From NCBI RefSeq assembly GCF_029211185.1, contig NZ_JARGDO010000014.1, forward strand, positions 49,883 to 113,882: a DNA stretch of 64,000 nt, in the 5' to 3' direction. The DNA is from Tessaracoccus caeni. Its GTDB lineage: Bacteria > Actinomycetota > Actinomycetes > Propionibacteriales > Propionibacteriaceae. The first letter of the stretch is position 1, and each line of letters starts with the position of its first letter. The notes under the pieces were generated by a model that saw nothing but the letters and a program-made list of their open reading frames with translations, was not told the origin of the DNA and did no database searches. Both the position numbers and the translations under genes were made by a program. Below are positions 48,516-57,062 of the stretch, piece by piece.

Positions 48516-49448
48516 ATGGATGCTTCCGATCTGGAACCCGAACTCGACGTGCAGTCCCTGCGCGTCCTGAAGGCGATCGCCGACCGCGGTTCCCTCACCG
48601 CCGCTGCGGAGGCATTGGGTTTCAGCCAGCCCGCGGTGAGCCAGCAGCTCAAGCGGCTGGAGCGACGGATCAAGCTTCCCGTGGTGGAGCGGATCGGCCG
48701 CACGGTGCGGCTCACCGAGGCCGGCCGCATCCTTGCGCGCCACGCCCCCGCGGTCACCACGGCGCTCGACGCCGCCGCCGAGGAACTGGCGGAGTTCCGT
48801 GGCCTGCGCGCCGGCCGGGTGCGTCTGATCGGGTTCCCCTCGGCCTCCCCTACCGTGGTGCCGCGGATGCTCGCCGATCTGGCCGACCGGCACCCCGGAC
48901 TCGCCGTCACCTACGTCGAGGCGGAGCCACCCGAGGCCGTCGACGCGGTGCGCGACGACCGCGCTGACATCGCGCTCACCTTCAGCTACCCCGGGGATCG
49001 CAACGATCCGCACGATCCGAGCGCGCACGGCCTGTCGGTGCGCTCGATCGGGGGCGACGACCTCCTCGCGATCCTCGCTCGCGACCACCCCGCCGCCCGA
49101 GGCACCGGGATCGATCTCTCCGACCTCGCCGGAGAGAGCTGGATCGCCGGTTGCCCGCGGTGCCGCGGCCACCTGCTGGAGGTCTGCGACCGAGCAGGCT
49201 TCACGCCACGGATCGCCTTCGAGACCGACAACGTCGCCGCGGTCGAGGGCCTCGTCGCTCAAGGCATCGGCGTCGCCCTGCTGCCCCGCATGGCCGTGGA
49301 CTCCTTCCCCTTGCTGCCGGGCATCGTCGCGAAACCACTGCCCACTGCGGATGGCCGCACGATCCACCTGGTCACGGCCCGAGGCGCCGACCGCGTCCCC
49401 TCGGTGAAGGCCACCATCGACGCGATCATCCGCGCCGTCCACCCGTGA
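48516..49448 (+). CDS. LysR family transcriptional regulator
   Basis: A 310-residue regulator. The N-terminal helix-turn-helix is DVQSLRVLKAIADRGSLTAA then AEALGFSQPAVSQQLKRLER. A linker helix and the periplasmic-binding-protein-like effector domain follow (GRVRLIGFPSASPTVVPRML, ending VKATIDAIIRAVHP). An -10 box TATGAT lies 6 nt before the ATG; a leaderless start is likely. It probably regulates the divergent class V aminotransferase gene. The effector is unknown. Confidence 0.92.
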   Translation: MDASDLEPELDVQSLRVLKAIADRGSLTAAAEALGFSQPAVSQQLKRLERRIKLPVVERIGRTVRLTEAGRILARHAPAVTTALDAAAEELAEFRGLRAGRVRLIGFPSASPTVVPRMLADLADRHPGLAVTYVEAEPPEAVDAVRDDRADIALTFSYPGDRNDPHDPSAHGLSVRSIGGDDLLAILARDHPAARGTGIDLSDLAGESWIAGCPRCRGHLLEVCDRAGFTPRIAFETDNVAAVEGLVAQGIGVALLPRMAVDSFPLLPGIVAKPLPTADGRTIHLVTARGADRVPSVKATIDAIIRAVHP

Positions 49449-49783
49449 CGCTCTTCGAGGTGCGGAGCGCAGCGGAGCCCCGAGGAGAGCGACCGGCAGC
49501 CGAACGCGTAGTTGTGTGGAGGATGGGGTCCGCCCCTGACGCTCTTCGAGGTGCGGAGCGCAGCGGAGCCTCGAGGAGAGCCACCGGCAGCCGAACGCGT
49601 AGTCGTGTGGAGGATGGGGTCCGCCCCTGACGCTCTTCGAGGTGCGGAGCGCAGCGGAGCCTCGAGGAGAGCGACCGGCAGCCGAGGAGCTTAGTTGCAT
49701 GGAGGATGGGTTTCTGCGGATTCTCGCGCTGGTTCTCCTCGAGGCTCGGCCGCGAACGGCCTCGCACCTCGAAGAGCGCGGGT
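49446..49783. repeat. Three 91-bp tandem copies of composite family A repeat, plus one inverted unit
   Basis: Units start at 49446, 49537 and 49628 (period 91 bp). Each has TGACGCTCTTCGAGGTGCGG, AGCGCAGCGGAGCCTCGAGG and AGAGC, then a conserved spacer with ACGCGTAGT.GTGTGGAGG. The third spacer has diverged (GAGCTTAGTTGCATGGAGG). An inverted, sequence-variant unit CTCCTCGAGGCTCGGCCGCG ... CACCTCGAAGAGCG closes the array at 49736-49780. The array starts on the LysR stop codon and carries no credible gene. Confidence 0.9.
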
Positions 49784-49814
49784 GTTTGCCCGATGCAACC
49801 TCCTGACGCATAAT

Positions 49815-49990
49815 GGCCGTTGCATCCGCAAGGCATTGATGAGGCCATCACCTCGGAGCTGCCGGAAGAACGGTCCCGCCCAGTCGGGGCTCACTAGAAC
49901 CGGCCGCGGGCGACAACTGAGCGGGACGTCGACGCACGCCGACGTCCAAGAAGGGTGGTACCGCGGGCTTCGGCTCGTCCCTTCGCCGAT
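49815..49990 (+). promoter_or_regulatory. T-box leader of ileS
   Basis: The T-box core AAGGGTGGTACCGCGGGC (49951-49968) is preceded by a stem I region with GAGGCCATCACCTCGGAGC, where ATC fits an Ile specifier codon, and GGAAGAACGG (AG bulge region). After the core, GGCTTCGGCTCGTCCCTTCG can pair with or sequester downstream sequence. Actinobacterial ileS T-boxes of this form act on translation initiation: uncharged tRNA-Ile frees the ribosome-binding site at AGGA before the ATG at 50009. Confidence 0.93.
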
Positions 49991-50008
49991 GACGACGAAG
50001 AGGAACCG

Positions 50009-53000
50009 ATGACCACCCCCAGTTCTGCAAACCTGTACAACGCGGTCCCCGCCCAGGTGGACTTCCCCGCGATGGAACACGACGTGCTGAAGCTCTGGCA
50101 GGAGCGCGGCACGTTCGAGGCGTCGCTGGCCAAGACCGTAAACGGCCAGCCGTGGACCTTCTACGAGGGCCCGCCCACCGCCAACGGCATGCCCGGCACG
50201 CACCACATCGAGGCGCGCGTGTTCAAGGACCTGTTCCCCCGCTTCCGCACCATGCAGGGCTATCGCGTCGAGCGCAAGGCCGGCTGGGACTGCCACGGCC
50301 TGCCCGTCGAGATCGCCGTCGAGCGCGAGCTGGGCTTCTCCGGCAAGCAGGACATCGAGGCCTTCGGCATCGAGCCGTTCAACGCGAAGTGCCGCGAATC
50401 GGTGCTGCGCCACGTCGACGCCTTCACCGAACTGACCGAGCGGATGGGTTACTGGGTGAACCTGGACGAGGCCTACGTCACGATGTCGACGCCGTACGTC
50501 GAGTCGGTGTGGTGGGGCCTCAAGCAGATCTTCGACAAGGGACTGCTGGAGGAGGACTACCGCGTCGCGCCGTACTGCCCGCGGTGCGGCACCACGCTGT
50601 CGGATCACGAGCTGGCGCAGGGCTACGAGGATGTCACCGACCCGTCGGTCTACGTGCGCTTCCCGCTCACCTCCGGCCCGCACGCCGGCGCCGCAGACCT
50701 GCTGGTGTGGACGACGACGCCATGGACGCTGGTCTCCAACACCGCCGTCGCCGCGCACCCCGAGGTCACCTACCGCCTGGCGACGCACCCCGAGCAGCGT
50801 TCGGTGATCATCGCCGAGCCGCTGGCCGAGAAGGTGCTGGGCGAGGAGTGGACCCTCACCGACTCGTTCCTTGGCAGCGAGATGGAGTCCTGGACCTATC
50901 AGCGCCCGTTCGAGCTGGTCGAGTTCCCGGCGCCGGCTCACGTCGTCGTTCTTGCCACCTACGTCACCACCGAGGACGGCACCGGCCTCGTCCACCAGGC
51001 CCCGGCCTTCGGCGAGGACGACATGGCGGTGTGCCGTCGCTACGGGCTGCCGTTCGTCAACCCGATCCGCCCGGACGGCACCTTCGAGGAGAGCGTCGGC
51101 CTGGTGGGCGGGCAGTTCTTCAAGGACGCCGATCCCACGCTGGTCGCCGACCTGGAAGAGCGCAGCCTGATGTTCCGGGTGCTCCACTACGAGCACTCCT
51201 ACCCGCACTGCTGGCGCTGCCACACCGTGCTGATCTACTACGCCATGCCGTCGTGGTACATCCGCACCACGCAGCGCAAGGACGAGCTGATCGCGCAGAA
51301 CGAGGCCACCAACTGGTACCCCGACTCGATCAAGCACGGCCGCTACGGCGACTGGCTGAACAACAACATCGACTGGGCGCTGTCCCGTTCGCGCTACTGG
51401 GGCACCCCGCTGCCGGTCTGGCGCAACGACGACGATCCCAAGGATCTGATCTGCATCGGCTCGCTGGCCGAGCTGGGCGAGCTCACCGGTCGCGACCTCA
51501 GCGAGCTCGACCCGCACCGCCCGTTCATCGACGACGTCGTGATCGAGCGCGACGGGCACACCTACCACCGGGTGCCCGAGGTGATCGACGCGTGGTTCGA
51601 TTCCGGCGCCATGCCGTTCGCACAGTGGGGCTACCCGCACGCGCCCGGCTCCGCCGAGAAGTTGGAGAAGAACTACCCCGCCGACTTCATCTGCGAGGGC
51701 ATCGACCAGACCCGCGGCTGGTTCTACTCGCTGATGGCGGTCGGCACGCTGGTGTTCGACGAGTCGAGCTACAAGAACGTCGTGTGTCTCGGCCTCCTGC
51801 TGGCCGACGACGGGCGCAAGATGAGCAAGCACTTCGGCAACATCCTGGAGCCCATCCCGCTGATGGACAAGCATGGAGCGGACGCGGTGCGCTGGTTCAT
51901 GGCCTGCTCCGGCTCGCCATGGATGGCCCGCCGCGTGGGTGACCAGACGCTCAGCGAGACGGTGCGCAAGGTGCTGCTGACCTACTGGAACACCGTCGCC
52001 TTCCAGTCGCTGTACGCGCGCGCCGCCAGCTGGGCGCCGATGGGCGAGGCGCCGGCCGTGGCCGAGCGCCACGTCCTCGACCGCTGGCTGACCTCGGCCA
52101 CCCAGGCCCTGATCCGCGACGTCACCGCCGCACTCACCGACTTCGACACCCAGCGCGCCGGCATCCTGCTGGCTGGCTTCGTCGACGACCTCTCGAACTG
52201 GTACGTGCGGCGCTCCCGTCGTCGTTTCTGGGCCGGAGAGCCCGGCGCGCTGTGGACGCTGCACGAGACCCTCGACGCGGTGACCCGCCTGCTGGCGCCG
52301 ATCATGCCGTTCGTCACCGAGCGTGTCTGGCAGGATCTGTTCCACGCTGCCGATCCCGAAGGTCCGGCGTCCGTGCACCTGGCCGACTGGCCGGTGGCCG
52401 ACGAGTCGCTGCTCAACCCGCAGCTCGAGCAGGCGATGCAGCTCACCCGCCGCGCCGTCGAGTTGGGCCGTGCGGCGCGCGCCGAGTCGAAGGTGAAGAT
52501 CCGCCAGGCCCTCGGCCGAATCCTGGTGCCGAGCGCCATGATGGAGCGCCTCTCCCCCGAGCTGCAGGCCGAGATCAAGGCCGAGTTGAACGTGGAGAAC
52601 GTCGACTCCTTCGCCTCCGCCGGCGACCTCGTCGACTACTTCGCCAAGGGCAACTTCCGCTCGCTGGGCAAGCGCTTCGCCAAGCGCACCCCGCTGATCG
52701 CCAAGGCCATCGCGGAGCTCGACGCCGCCAAGCTGGCCGCCGACCTGCGTGAGGCCGGCAAGGCCAGCTTCGAGTTCGACGGCGAGACCATCGAGGTCAC
52801 GGCCGACGACGTGGTGCTGAGCGAGCGGCCGCGCGAGGGCTGGTCGGTGATCAACGAGCAGGGCGAGACCGTCGCGCTCGATCTGGAGCTGACGCCCGAG
52901 CTGATCAAGAGCGGCCTGGCCCGCGAAGCCATCCGGTTCATCCAGGACGCCCGCAAGAAGGCCGGCCTAGAGGTCACCGACCGCATCGTGGTGCGCGTCG

Positions 53001-53152
53001 AGGCCTCGGGCGAGCTGGCCGAGGCGATCGCCGCGCACGCATCCGCGATCGCCGACGAGGTGCTGGCCGTCGAGCTCACCCAGGGTGAGGTGGCCGAGCC
53101 TTCGGGCGAGGATCCGGAACTGGGCATCCGGCTCACGCTCCGCAAGGCCTGA
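50009..53152 (+). CDS. ileS: Isoleucyl-tRNA synthetase, type 2, with swapped GTHH signature
   Basis: A 1047-residue class Ia synthetase. The first signature, normally HxGH, reads G63-T-H-H66 in GPPTANGMPGTHHIEAR. The second, KMSKH, is at residues 604-608. The editing domain is present between them, with cysteine pairs PYCPRCGT and HCWRCHT. The C-terminal anticodon-binding domain runs to the end (GIRLTLRKA). Length, the GPPTANG block and the anticodon domain fit the eukaryote-like type 2 IleRS, known for low sensitivity to mupirocin; type 2 enzymes with GxHH are reported to be extremely resistant. The start at ATG 50009 follows AGGA and the T-box. No second ileS is visible in this window. Confidence 0.95.
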   Translation: MTTPSSANLYNAVPAQVDFPAMEHDVLKLWQERGTFEASLAKTVNGQPWTFYEGPPTANGMPGTHHIEARVFKDLFPRFRTMQGYRVERKAGWDCHGLPVEIAVERELGFSGKQDIEAFGIEPFNAKCRESVLRHVDAFTELTERMGYWVNLDEAYVTMSTPYVESVWWGLKQIFDKGLLEEDYRVAPYCPRCGTTLSDHELAQGYEDVTDPSVYVRFPLTSGPHAGAADLLVWTTTPWTLVSNTAVAAHPEVTYRLATHPEQRSVIIAEPLAEKVLGEEWTLTDSFLGSEMESWTYQRPFELVEFPAPAHVVVLATYVTTEDGTGLVHQAPAFGEDDMAVCRRYGLPFVNPIRPDGTFEESVGLVGGQFFKDADPTLVADLEERSLMFRVLHYEHSYPHCWRCHTVLIYYAMPSWYIRTTQRKDELIAQNEATNWYPDSIKHGRYGDWLNNNIDWALSRSRYWGTPLPVWRNDDDPKDLICIGSLAELGELTGRDLSELDPHRPFIDDVVIERDGHTYHRVPEVIDAWFDSGAMPFAQWGYPHAPGSAEKLEKNYPADFICEGIDQTRGWFYSLMAVGTLVFDESSYKNVVCLGLLLADDGRKMSKHFGNILEPIPLMDKHGADAVRWFMACSGSPWMARRVGDQTLSETVRKVLLTYWNTVAFQSLYARAASWAPMGEAPAVAERHVLDRWLTSATQALIRDVTAALTDFDTQRAGILLAGFVDDLSNWYVRRSRRRFWAGEPGALWTLHETLDAVTRLLAPIMPFVTERVWQDLFHAADPEGPASVHLADWPVADESLLNPQLEQAMQLTRRAVELGRAARAESKVKIRQALGRILVPSAMMERLSPELQAEIKAELNVENVDSFASAGDLVDYFAKGNFRSLGKRFAKRTPLIAKAIAELDAAKLAADLREAGKASFEFDGETIEVTADDVVLSERPREGWSVINEQGETVALDLELTPELIKSGLAREAIRFIQDARKKAGLEVTDRIVVRVEASGELAEAIAAHASAIADEVLAVELTQGEVAEPSGEDPELGIRLTLRKA

Positions 53153-53215
53153 CCCGCTCCTCACTCGACTACCCACCCCGCCAACCGGCGCCCCTCCCCA
53201 GGGTCGCCGCTAACC

Positions 53216-53465
53216 AGGAAAATCGGCCAATGGCCCATTTTCGGTACGAGACACCGTAAAAGTGGCCACCACCCCACCTCCCGCTCCGGCGGACGTGCAG
53301 GGTAGTGGCCGATCTTCGGCGATAGACACCGGAAAATCGACCAATGGCCGATTTTCGGTATGAGACACCGTAAAAGTGGCCACCGCCTCACCCCCGTCCC
53401 GACGGGGATGCGGGTAGTGGCCACTTTTCGGCAACGGACTCCGGAAGATCGGCCAGTCTTGGTGG
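53216..53465. repeat. Family B repeat cluster
   Basis: Several palindromic segments lie between ileS and the next gene. A 46-bp unit with CCAATGG, TTTTCGGTA, GAGACACCGTAAAAGTGGCC and ACC occurs twice (about 53226-53270 and 53341-53385). GTGGCCACTTTT at about 53416-53427 mirrors the AAAAGTGGCCAC units and can form a long hairpin across the cluster. A final degenerate copy, AAGATCGGCCAGTCTTGG, is at about 53445. No gene is seen in 53153-53508. Confidence 0.8.
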
Positions 53466-53508
53466 ATCTTCCTTGTTTGGAGGGTGGCGGGAGGAGGAGA
53501 ATCGGGCG

Positions 53509-54513
53509 GTGGTCGATTTTCAGCTGAGACGCAGAGTAGGGATGGTCGGCGCGGGAGGGATCGCCAGATCCCATCTGCCTGCCTGGCTCTCCCTCGGAGC
53601 CGATGTCGTCGTCTACTCGGAGGCTGGGGCCGACGCCCTGGTCGCGGAGTGCGGGGGCGGCACCGTCGTCGGCAGCCTCGACGAGGTGCTCGCCGCGAGC
53701 GACATCGTCGACATCGTCACCCCCACTCCGACGCACCGCGAGTTGGCCGAGCGGGCGCTGCGTGCGGGTAAGGACGTGGTGTGCGAGAAGCCGCTGGGCC
53801 GCAGCGCCGAGGACGCCCGGGCGTTGGCCTCCCTGGCGGCGGACCTGGGCCGCCAGCTCTATCCCGGCCACGTGGTGCGGTTCTTCCCCGAGTACGCGGC
53901 GATGCACCAGGCGGTCGTCGACGGCACGATCGGCGCCCCGGCGGTGGCCCGCTTCACCCGCACCGGGAGCTTCCCGACGTGGGCCGAGTGGTTCTCCGAC
54001 GAGGCGCAGTCGGGTGGCGTCGTGCTCGACCTGATGATCCACGACCTCGACATCGCGCGCTGGGTGATGGGCGAGGTGACCGAGGTGTATGCGACGGCAT
54101 CACGAGGGCGCTCCGAGTCCGGGGCTGAGGTCTCGGTGGCCGACGCCGTGCTCACCCACGCCTCCGGCGCGATCAGCAATGTACGGGCGGTGTGGGGCGC
54201 TCCTGGAACCACCTTCTGGACCTCGTTCCACGTCGCCGGCGACGGGGGCGTGCTGCGCTTCGACACCCGCGACGAGAAGTCGTTCCGGCTGGATCGCGGC
54301 GCCTCTGCCGCGGCCGGGGCGATGCTGCCGGATCTGGGCTTCGTCGAGTCGCCGTATCTGACGGAGCTGCGCGAGTTCGCCGAAGCCTTCGCCGGCGGGC
54401 CCGTCCCGCGCGTCTCGGCGCACGACGGCTTCATCGCAGTACGCCTCGCCCTTGCCGTCCTGGAGTCGATCGAGCGCGGCGCGGCCGTGGCTTTCGAGGA
54501 GGTCGCCTCATGA
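53509..54513 (+). CDS. Gfo/Idh/MocA family oxidoreductase
   Basis: A 334-residue dehydrogenase-like protein. It starts at GTG 53509 after GGAGGAGGAG. The Rossmann motif is VGMVGAGGIARSHLPAWLSL, the catalytic block is DVVCEKPLGRSAEDA, and the C-terminal domain has GGVVLDLMIHDLDIARWVMG with the conserved Asp/His. It is followed after 106 bp by a second, distantly related family member, and both may act on the same or successive sugar-like substrates. No transporter is adjacent. Confidence 0.9.
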   Translation: MVDFQLRRRVGMVGAGGIARSHLPAWLSLGADVVVYSEAGADALVAECGGGTVVGSLDEVLAASDIVDIVTPTPTHRELAERALRAGKDVVCEKPLGRSAEDARALASLAADLGRQLYPGHVVRFFPEYAAMHQAVVDGTIGAPAVARFTRTGSFPTWAEWFSDEAQSGGVVLDLMIHDLDIARWVMGEVTEVYATASRGRSESGAEVSVADAVLTHASGAISNVRAVWGAPGTTFWTSFHVAGDGGVLRFDTRDEKSFRLDRGASAAAGAMLPDLGFVESPYLTELREFAEAFAGGPVPRVSAHDGFIAVRLALAVLESIERGAAVAFEEVAS

Positions 54514-54619
54514 ACCTTGGATCCGGAAGACGTCGTAGCCAGTTGATCTCGGCGACGAGGCAGCCCCAGTGTCTGCCGATCGGACACGGCGAGGCCGTTG
54601 TTCTCCAGGAGGTTGCGCG

Positions 54620-55636
54620 ATGAAGATCGGCCTGTTGTCTTTCGCGCACGTGCACGCCGCGGGCTACGCGTCGCTGCTGCGCGAGATGCCCGACATCGAG
54701 TTGCTGTGCGCCGATCCCGACGGGGCCAACGGTCCCGCGGGCGAGGTGCGCGGGCGTGCCTTCGCCGACGAGCTGGGCGTGGCCTACGTCGATACCTACG
54801 ACGAGCTCTTCGCCTGGGGGCCTGACGCCGTGGTGGTCTGCTCCGAGAACACCCGGCACCGCGACCTCGTGCTGCGCGCCGCCGCCGAGGGGGCGCACGT
54901 GCTGTGCGAGAAGCCGCTGGCCACCACCGTGGCCGACGGCGATGCGATGGTCGCCGCCTGCCGCGACGCCGGCGTCTTCCTGATGACCGCCTACCCCGTG
55001 CGCTTCTCTCCACAGTTCGCCGCGCTGAAGGCCCTGGTCGATCAGGGCGGCCTCGGCCACCTGCTGCTGGCCACCGGCACGAACAACGGCCAGATCCCCG
55101 TCGGCTCGCGCTCATGGTTCACCGATCCGGAACTCTCCGGAGGCGGTGCGATGGCGGACCACGTGGTGCACGTCGCCGACCTGCTCGACGCGCTGCTGGG
55201 CGGGGAGCAAGCCACGTCGGTGCGGGCGGTCAGCAACCGGATCCTGCATGCCGACAAGCCGCAGGTGCAGGCGGAGACCGGCGGCCTGGTCAGCGTCTCC
55301 TACCCGGGCGGACTCAACGCGACGATCGACTGCTCCTGGAGCCAGCCCGATCACGCCCCCACCTGGGGCGGCCTGACCCTCGAGGTGGTGGGCACCGAGG
55401 CCAGCGCAACCATCGATCCCTTCGCCCAGCACGTCGACGGCTTCAACGAGGCCACCCGCAACGGCGTCTGGCTGAGCTACGGCGTCGACCTCGACCGCTC
55501 GATGCTGGACGCCTTCCTCGACGGCGTCCGCACCGGTGTAGCCCCGCAGCCCGACGGCGAGGTGGGCCTCCGGACCCTCCGCATCGTCGCCGCCGCCCAG
55601 GAGAGCGCCGCCGCCGGCACCGTCGTCGCACTGTGA
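54620..55636 (+). CDS. Gfo/Idh/MocA family oxidoreductase
   Basis: A 338-residue protein. The N-terminus MKIGLLSFAHVHAAGYASLL is unusual in that the glycine-rich nucleotide loop GxGxxG is not evident: it reads GLLSFAHVHAAGYA. VVVCSENTRHRDLVLRAA and HVLCEKPLATTVADGD (EKP) are typical, and GGGAMADHVVHVADLLDALL is the C-terminal signature. Such loop variants occur in the family, and NAD use may differ. ATG 54620 follows AGGAGG. It is probably co-transcribed with the preceding gene. Confidence 0.88.
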   Translation: MKIGLLSFAHVHAAGYASLLREMPDIELLCADPDGANGPAGEVRGRAFADELGVAYVDTYDELFAWGPDAVVVCSENTRHRDLVLRAAAEGAHVLCEKPLATTVADGDAMVAACRDAGVFLMTAYPVRFSPQFAALKALVDQGGLGHLLLATGTNNGQIPVGSRSWFTDPELSGGGAMADHVVHVADLLDALLGGEQATSVRAVSNRILHADKPQVQAETGGLVSVSYPGGLNATIDCSWSQPDHAPTWGGLTLEVVGTEASATIDPFAQHVDGFNEATRNGVWLSYGVDLDRSMLDAFLDGVRTGVAPQPDGEVGLRTLRIVAAAQESAAAGTVVAL

Positions 55637-55640
55637 AATG

Positions 55641-55695
55641 ACGCTCCTTGAGGCGCGGAGGCCCCAGGGCGCACTTCGAGACGCTCGTTCCTCGC
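55641..55695. repeat. Degenerate family A repeat
   Basis: GACGCTCCTTGAGGCGCGGA starts 3 bp after the stop codon of the preceding gene and is followed by CACTTCGAGACGCTCGTTCC. Only one arm is well preserved. It continues the pattern of family A units placed right after stop codons. Confidence 0.45.
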
Positions 55696-55778
55696 TCCTC
55701 AGCACCCGGAACGAGCCCCAGGGCTGAAGCCTCGAAAGGAATATCCGGCACCCAAGAAACAGAACCCGGCCACGAGCG

Positions 55779-55947
55779 CTAGGGTCTGTTGCGAAAGTGG
55801 AAGTGGCCTACTACGCGACGCCCTGGCACGCCATCTGCTTCGTTGCACTCGTCAACGTTAGGTCCACTAGCGTTTTCCTCCTGCGCCTTGCATATGACGC
55901 ACCATGACGCCGCTCGCTACGGCCACCACTTCCGCAACAGACCCTAG
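55779..55947. mobile_element. MITE-like element, 169 bp, with long terminal inverted repeats
   Basis: The left end CTAGGGTCTGTTGCG then AAAGTGG and the right end, read on the other strand as CTAGGGTCTGTTGCG then GAAGTGG, are near-perfect 22-bp inverted repeats. The GGNTCTGTTGC core resembles the terminal repeats of IS6-family elements. The interior has no transposase. An insertion or deletion relic mobilised in trans is the simplest reading. The rest of 55948-56041 holds no gene I can support. Confidence 0.75.
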
Positions 55948-56041
55948 TTGCTTCGACACGAACGCGAGCATGGTCTCGAAGGGCAAGCGCAACCAGCAGG
56001 GTGCCACCAAACTTGGTAGCCCCCTAACCTCCAACCCACTC

Positions 56042-56070
56042 TTGTCATTCACATAACCTGAATCTATTAT
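56042..56070 (+). promoter_or_regulatory. Strong sigma-70-type promoter of the HTH-nucleotidyltransferase gene
   Basis: TTGTCA (56042-56047), a 17-nt spacer, and TATTAT (56065-56070) match the -35/-10 consensus well. The GTG start at 56079 is 8 nt past the -10 box, about where transcription would begin, so the mRNA is predicted to be leaderless. Confidence 0.75.
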
Positions 56071-56078
56071 CATCTTTT

Positions 56079-56672
56079 GTGAAGACTGCACCCTCGGCGC
56101 TCACCCCGTTCCTGCGTTCCGACGCACAGGGAGCGGTCCTTGCCGAGACCATGCTCGACCCAACCCAGGAACTGTCGATCTCCGAGATCAGCCGACGCAC
56201 AGGTCTGCTTCCTGCTGTCGCACACCGGGAGGTAACTCGCCTGATCGACGCTGACGTCCTGCGAGACCGACGTGAGGGCAACAACCGCTTGGTCCGTGCA
56301 AACACCGAACATCCTCTATGGGCACCGATGTCCCAGATCATCACCGAGACCTACGGGCCCGAACCACTGCTCCGCGCCCTGCTCTCACACGTGCCTGGAG
56401 TAGACAAGGCCTACATCTACGGCTCCTGGGCCGCGCGCCGCACAGGACAGACCGGCCCCCCACCCCGAGACCTTGACGTGCTGGTCGTGGGCAACCCGTC
56501 GAGGAGCACACTGCTAGATGTTGCCGAGGGAGCAGGGCATCGCCTTCACACCGAAGTGAACATTCACAGAGCCTCGCCCGACGCCTGGCACACCCAAACC
56601 GACCCCTTCCTCGCGACCGTCACATCCCGACCTCTCATCACCCTGATCGACGATGAGGAGCATCATGCCTGA
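56079..56672 (+). CDS. ArsR-like HTH protein fused to a nucleotidyltransferase domain (MNT-type antitoxin candidate)
   Basis: A 197-residue protein. The N-terminal winged helix (about 20-75: TQELSISEISRRTGLLPAVA, HREVTRLIDADVLRDRREGN) is followed by a minimal nucleotidyltransferase domain: YIYGSWAARRTG, then PPPRDLDVLVVG with the DxD metal-binding pair. HTH-NTase proteins next to HEPN genes form HEPN-MNT toxin-antitoxin modules in which the NTase modifies the HEPN RNase. The next gene is a HEPN remnant, overlapping by 8 bp. The gene starts at GTG directly behind a consensus promoter. Confidence 0.8.
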   Translation: MKTAPSALTPFLRSDAQGAVLAETMLDPTQELSISEISRRTGLLPAVAHREVTRLIDADVLRDRREGNNRLVRANTEHPLWAPMSQIITETYGPEPLLRALLSHVPGVDKAYIYGSWAARRTGQTGPPPRDLDVLVVGNPSRSTLLDVAEGAGHRLHTEVNIHRASPDAWHTQTDPFLATVTSRPLITLIDDEEHHA

Positions 56673-56874
56673 CCGCCGTCCGTCCCATCCTCTTGACTGG
56701 CGTCCCGACGCCCCGGCCACCGACTTTCTTGTCCAGCGCGGACAGTTGGAACGAGTCCAACCCAACCGAGCACACGCTCAAGCGCTTCTGGCGGAATCCC
56801 GACGACACCTTGCATCGGCCCGCTTGCTCGCAACAACCGACGGCGTGTCAGCGGCTTTCGTCACCGATCGCTGA
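56665..56874 (+). pseudogene. Truncated HEPN-domain protein
   Basis: The 69-residue frame starts at ATG 56665 with GAGGAG upstream. After a short N-terminus it has HAQALLAESRRHLASARLLA, the first helix of HEPN proteins found next to HTH-NTase genes. Intact relatives are about 140-160 residues and contain an Rx4-6H RNase motif, which is missing here: the frame stops shortly after VSAAFVTDR. I infer a deletion or frameshift that inactivated the toxin. The stretch from 56875 to about 57060 shows no continuation. Confidence 0.6.
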
Positions 56875-57062
56875 GCTGCCCAACCGACCTGAGGGATGAC
56901 GAACTGGACGGTCGCGTACATATGGCTGGCTATAGTCCTCGCTCTGTACGTATTACACAGTGCGACCAACCCAGCCAGCCATAAATCCAGACCTCGGCTC
57001 CACCGCCATCCGGAACACGACGGTCCCGACCACCAGACCCTGACCACCAGTCCTCAGACGCG

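Noticed and set aside
49446..49720. 91-bp tandem array considered as CRISPR
   Set aside because: The inter-repeat sequence is conserved between units and no cas genes are near.
55948..56041. Possible hairpin GCCACCAA / TTGGTAGC as terminator
   Set aside because: Short stem with a mismatch and no gene end immediately upstream; not strong enough to list.
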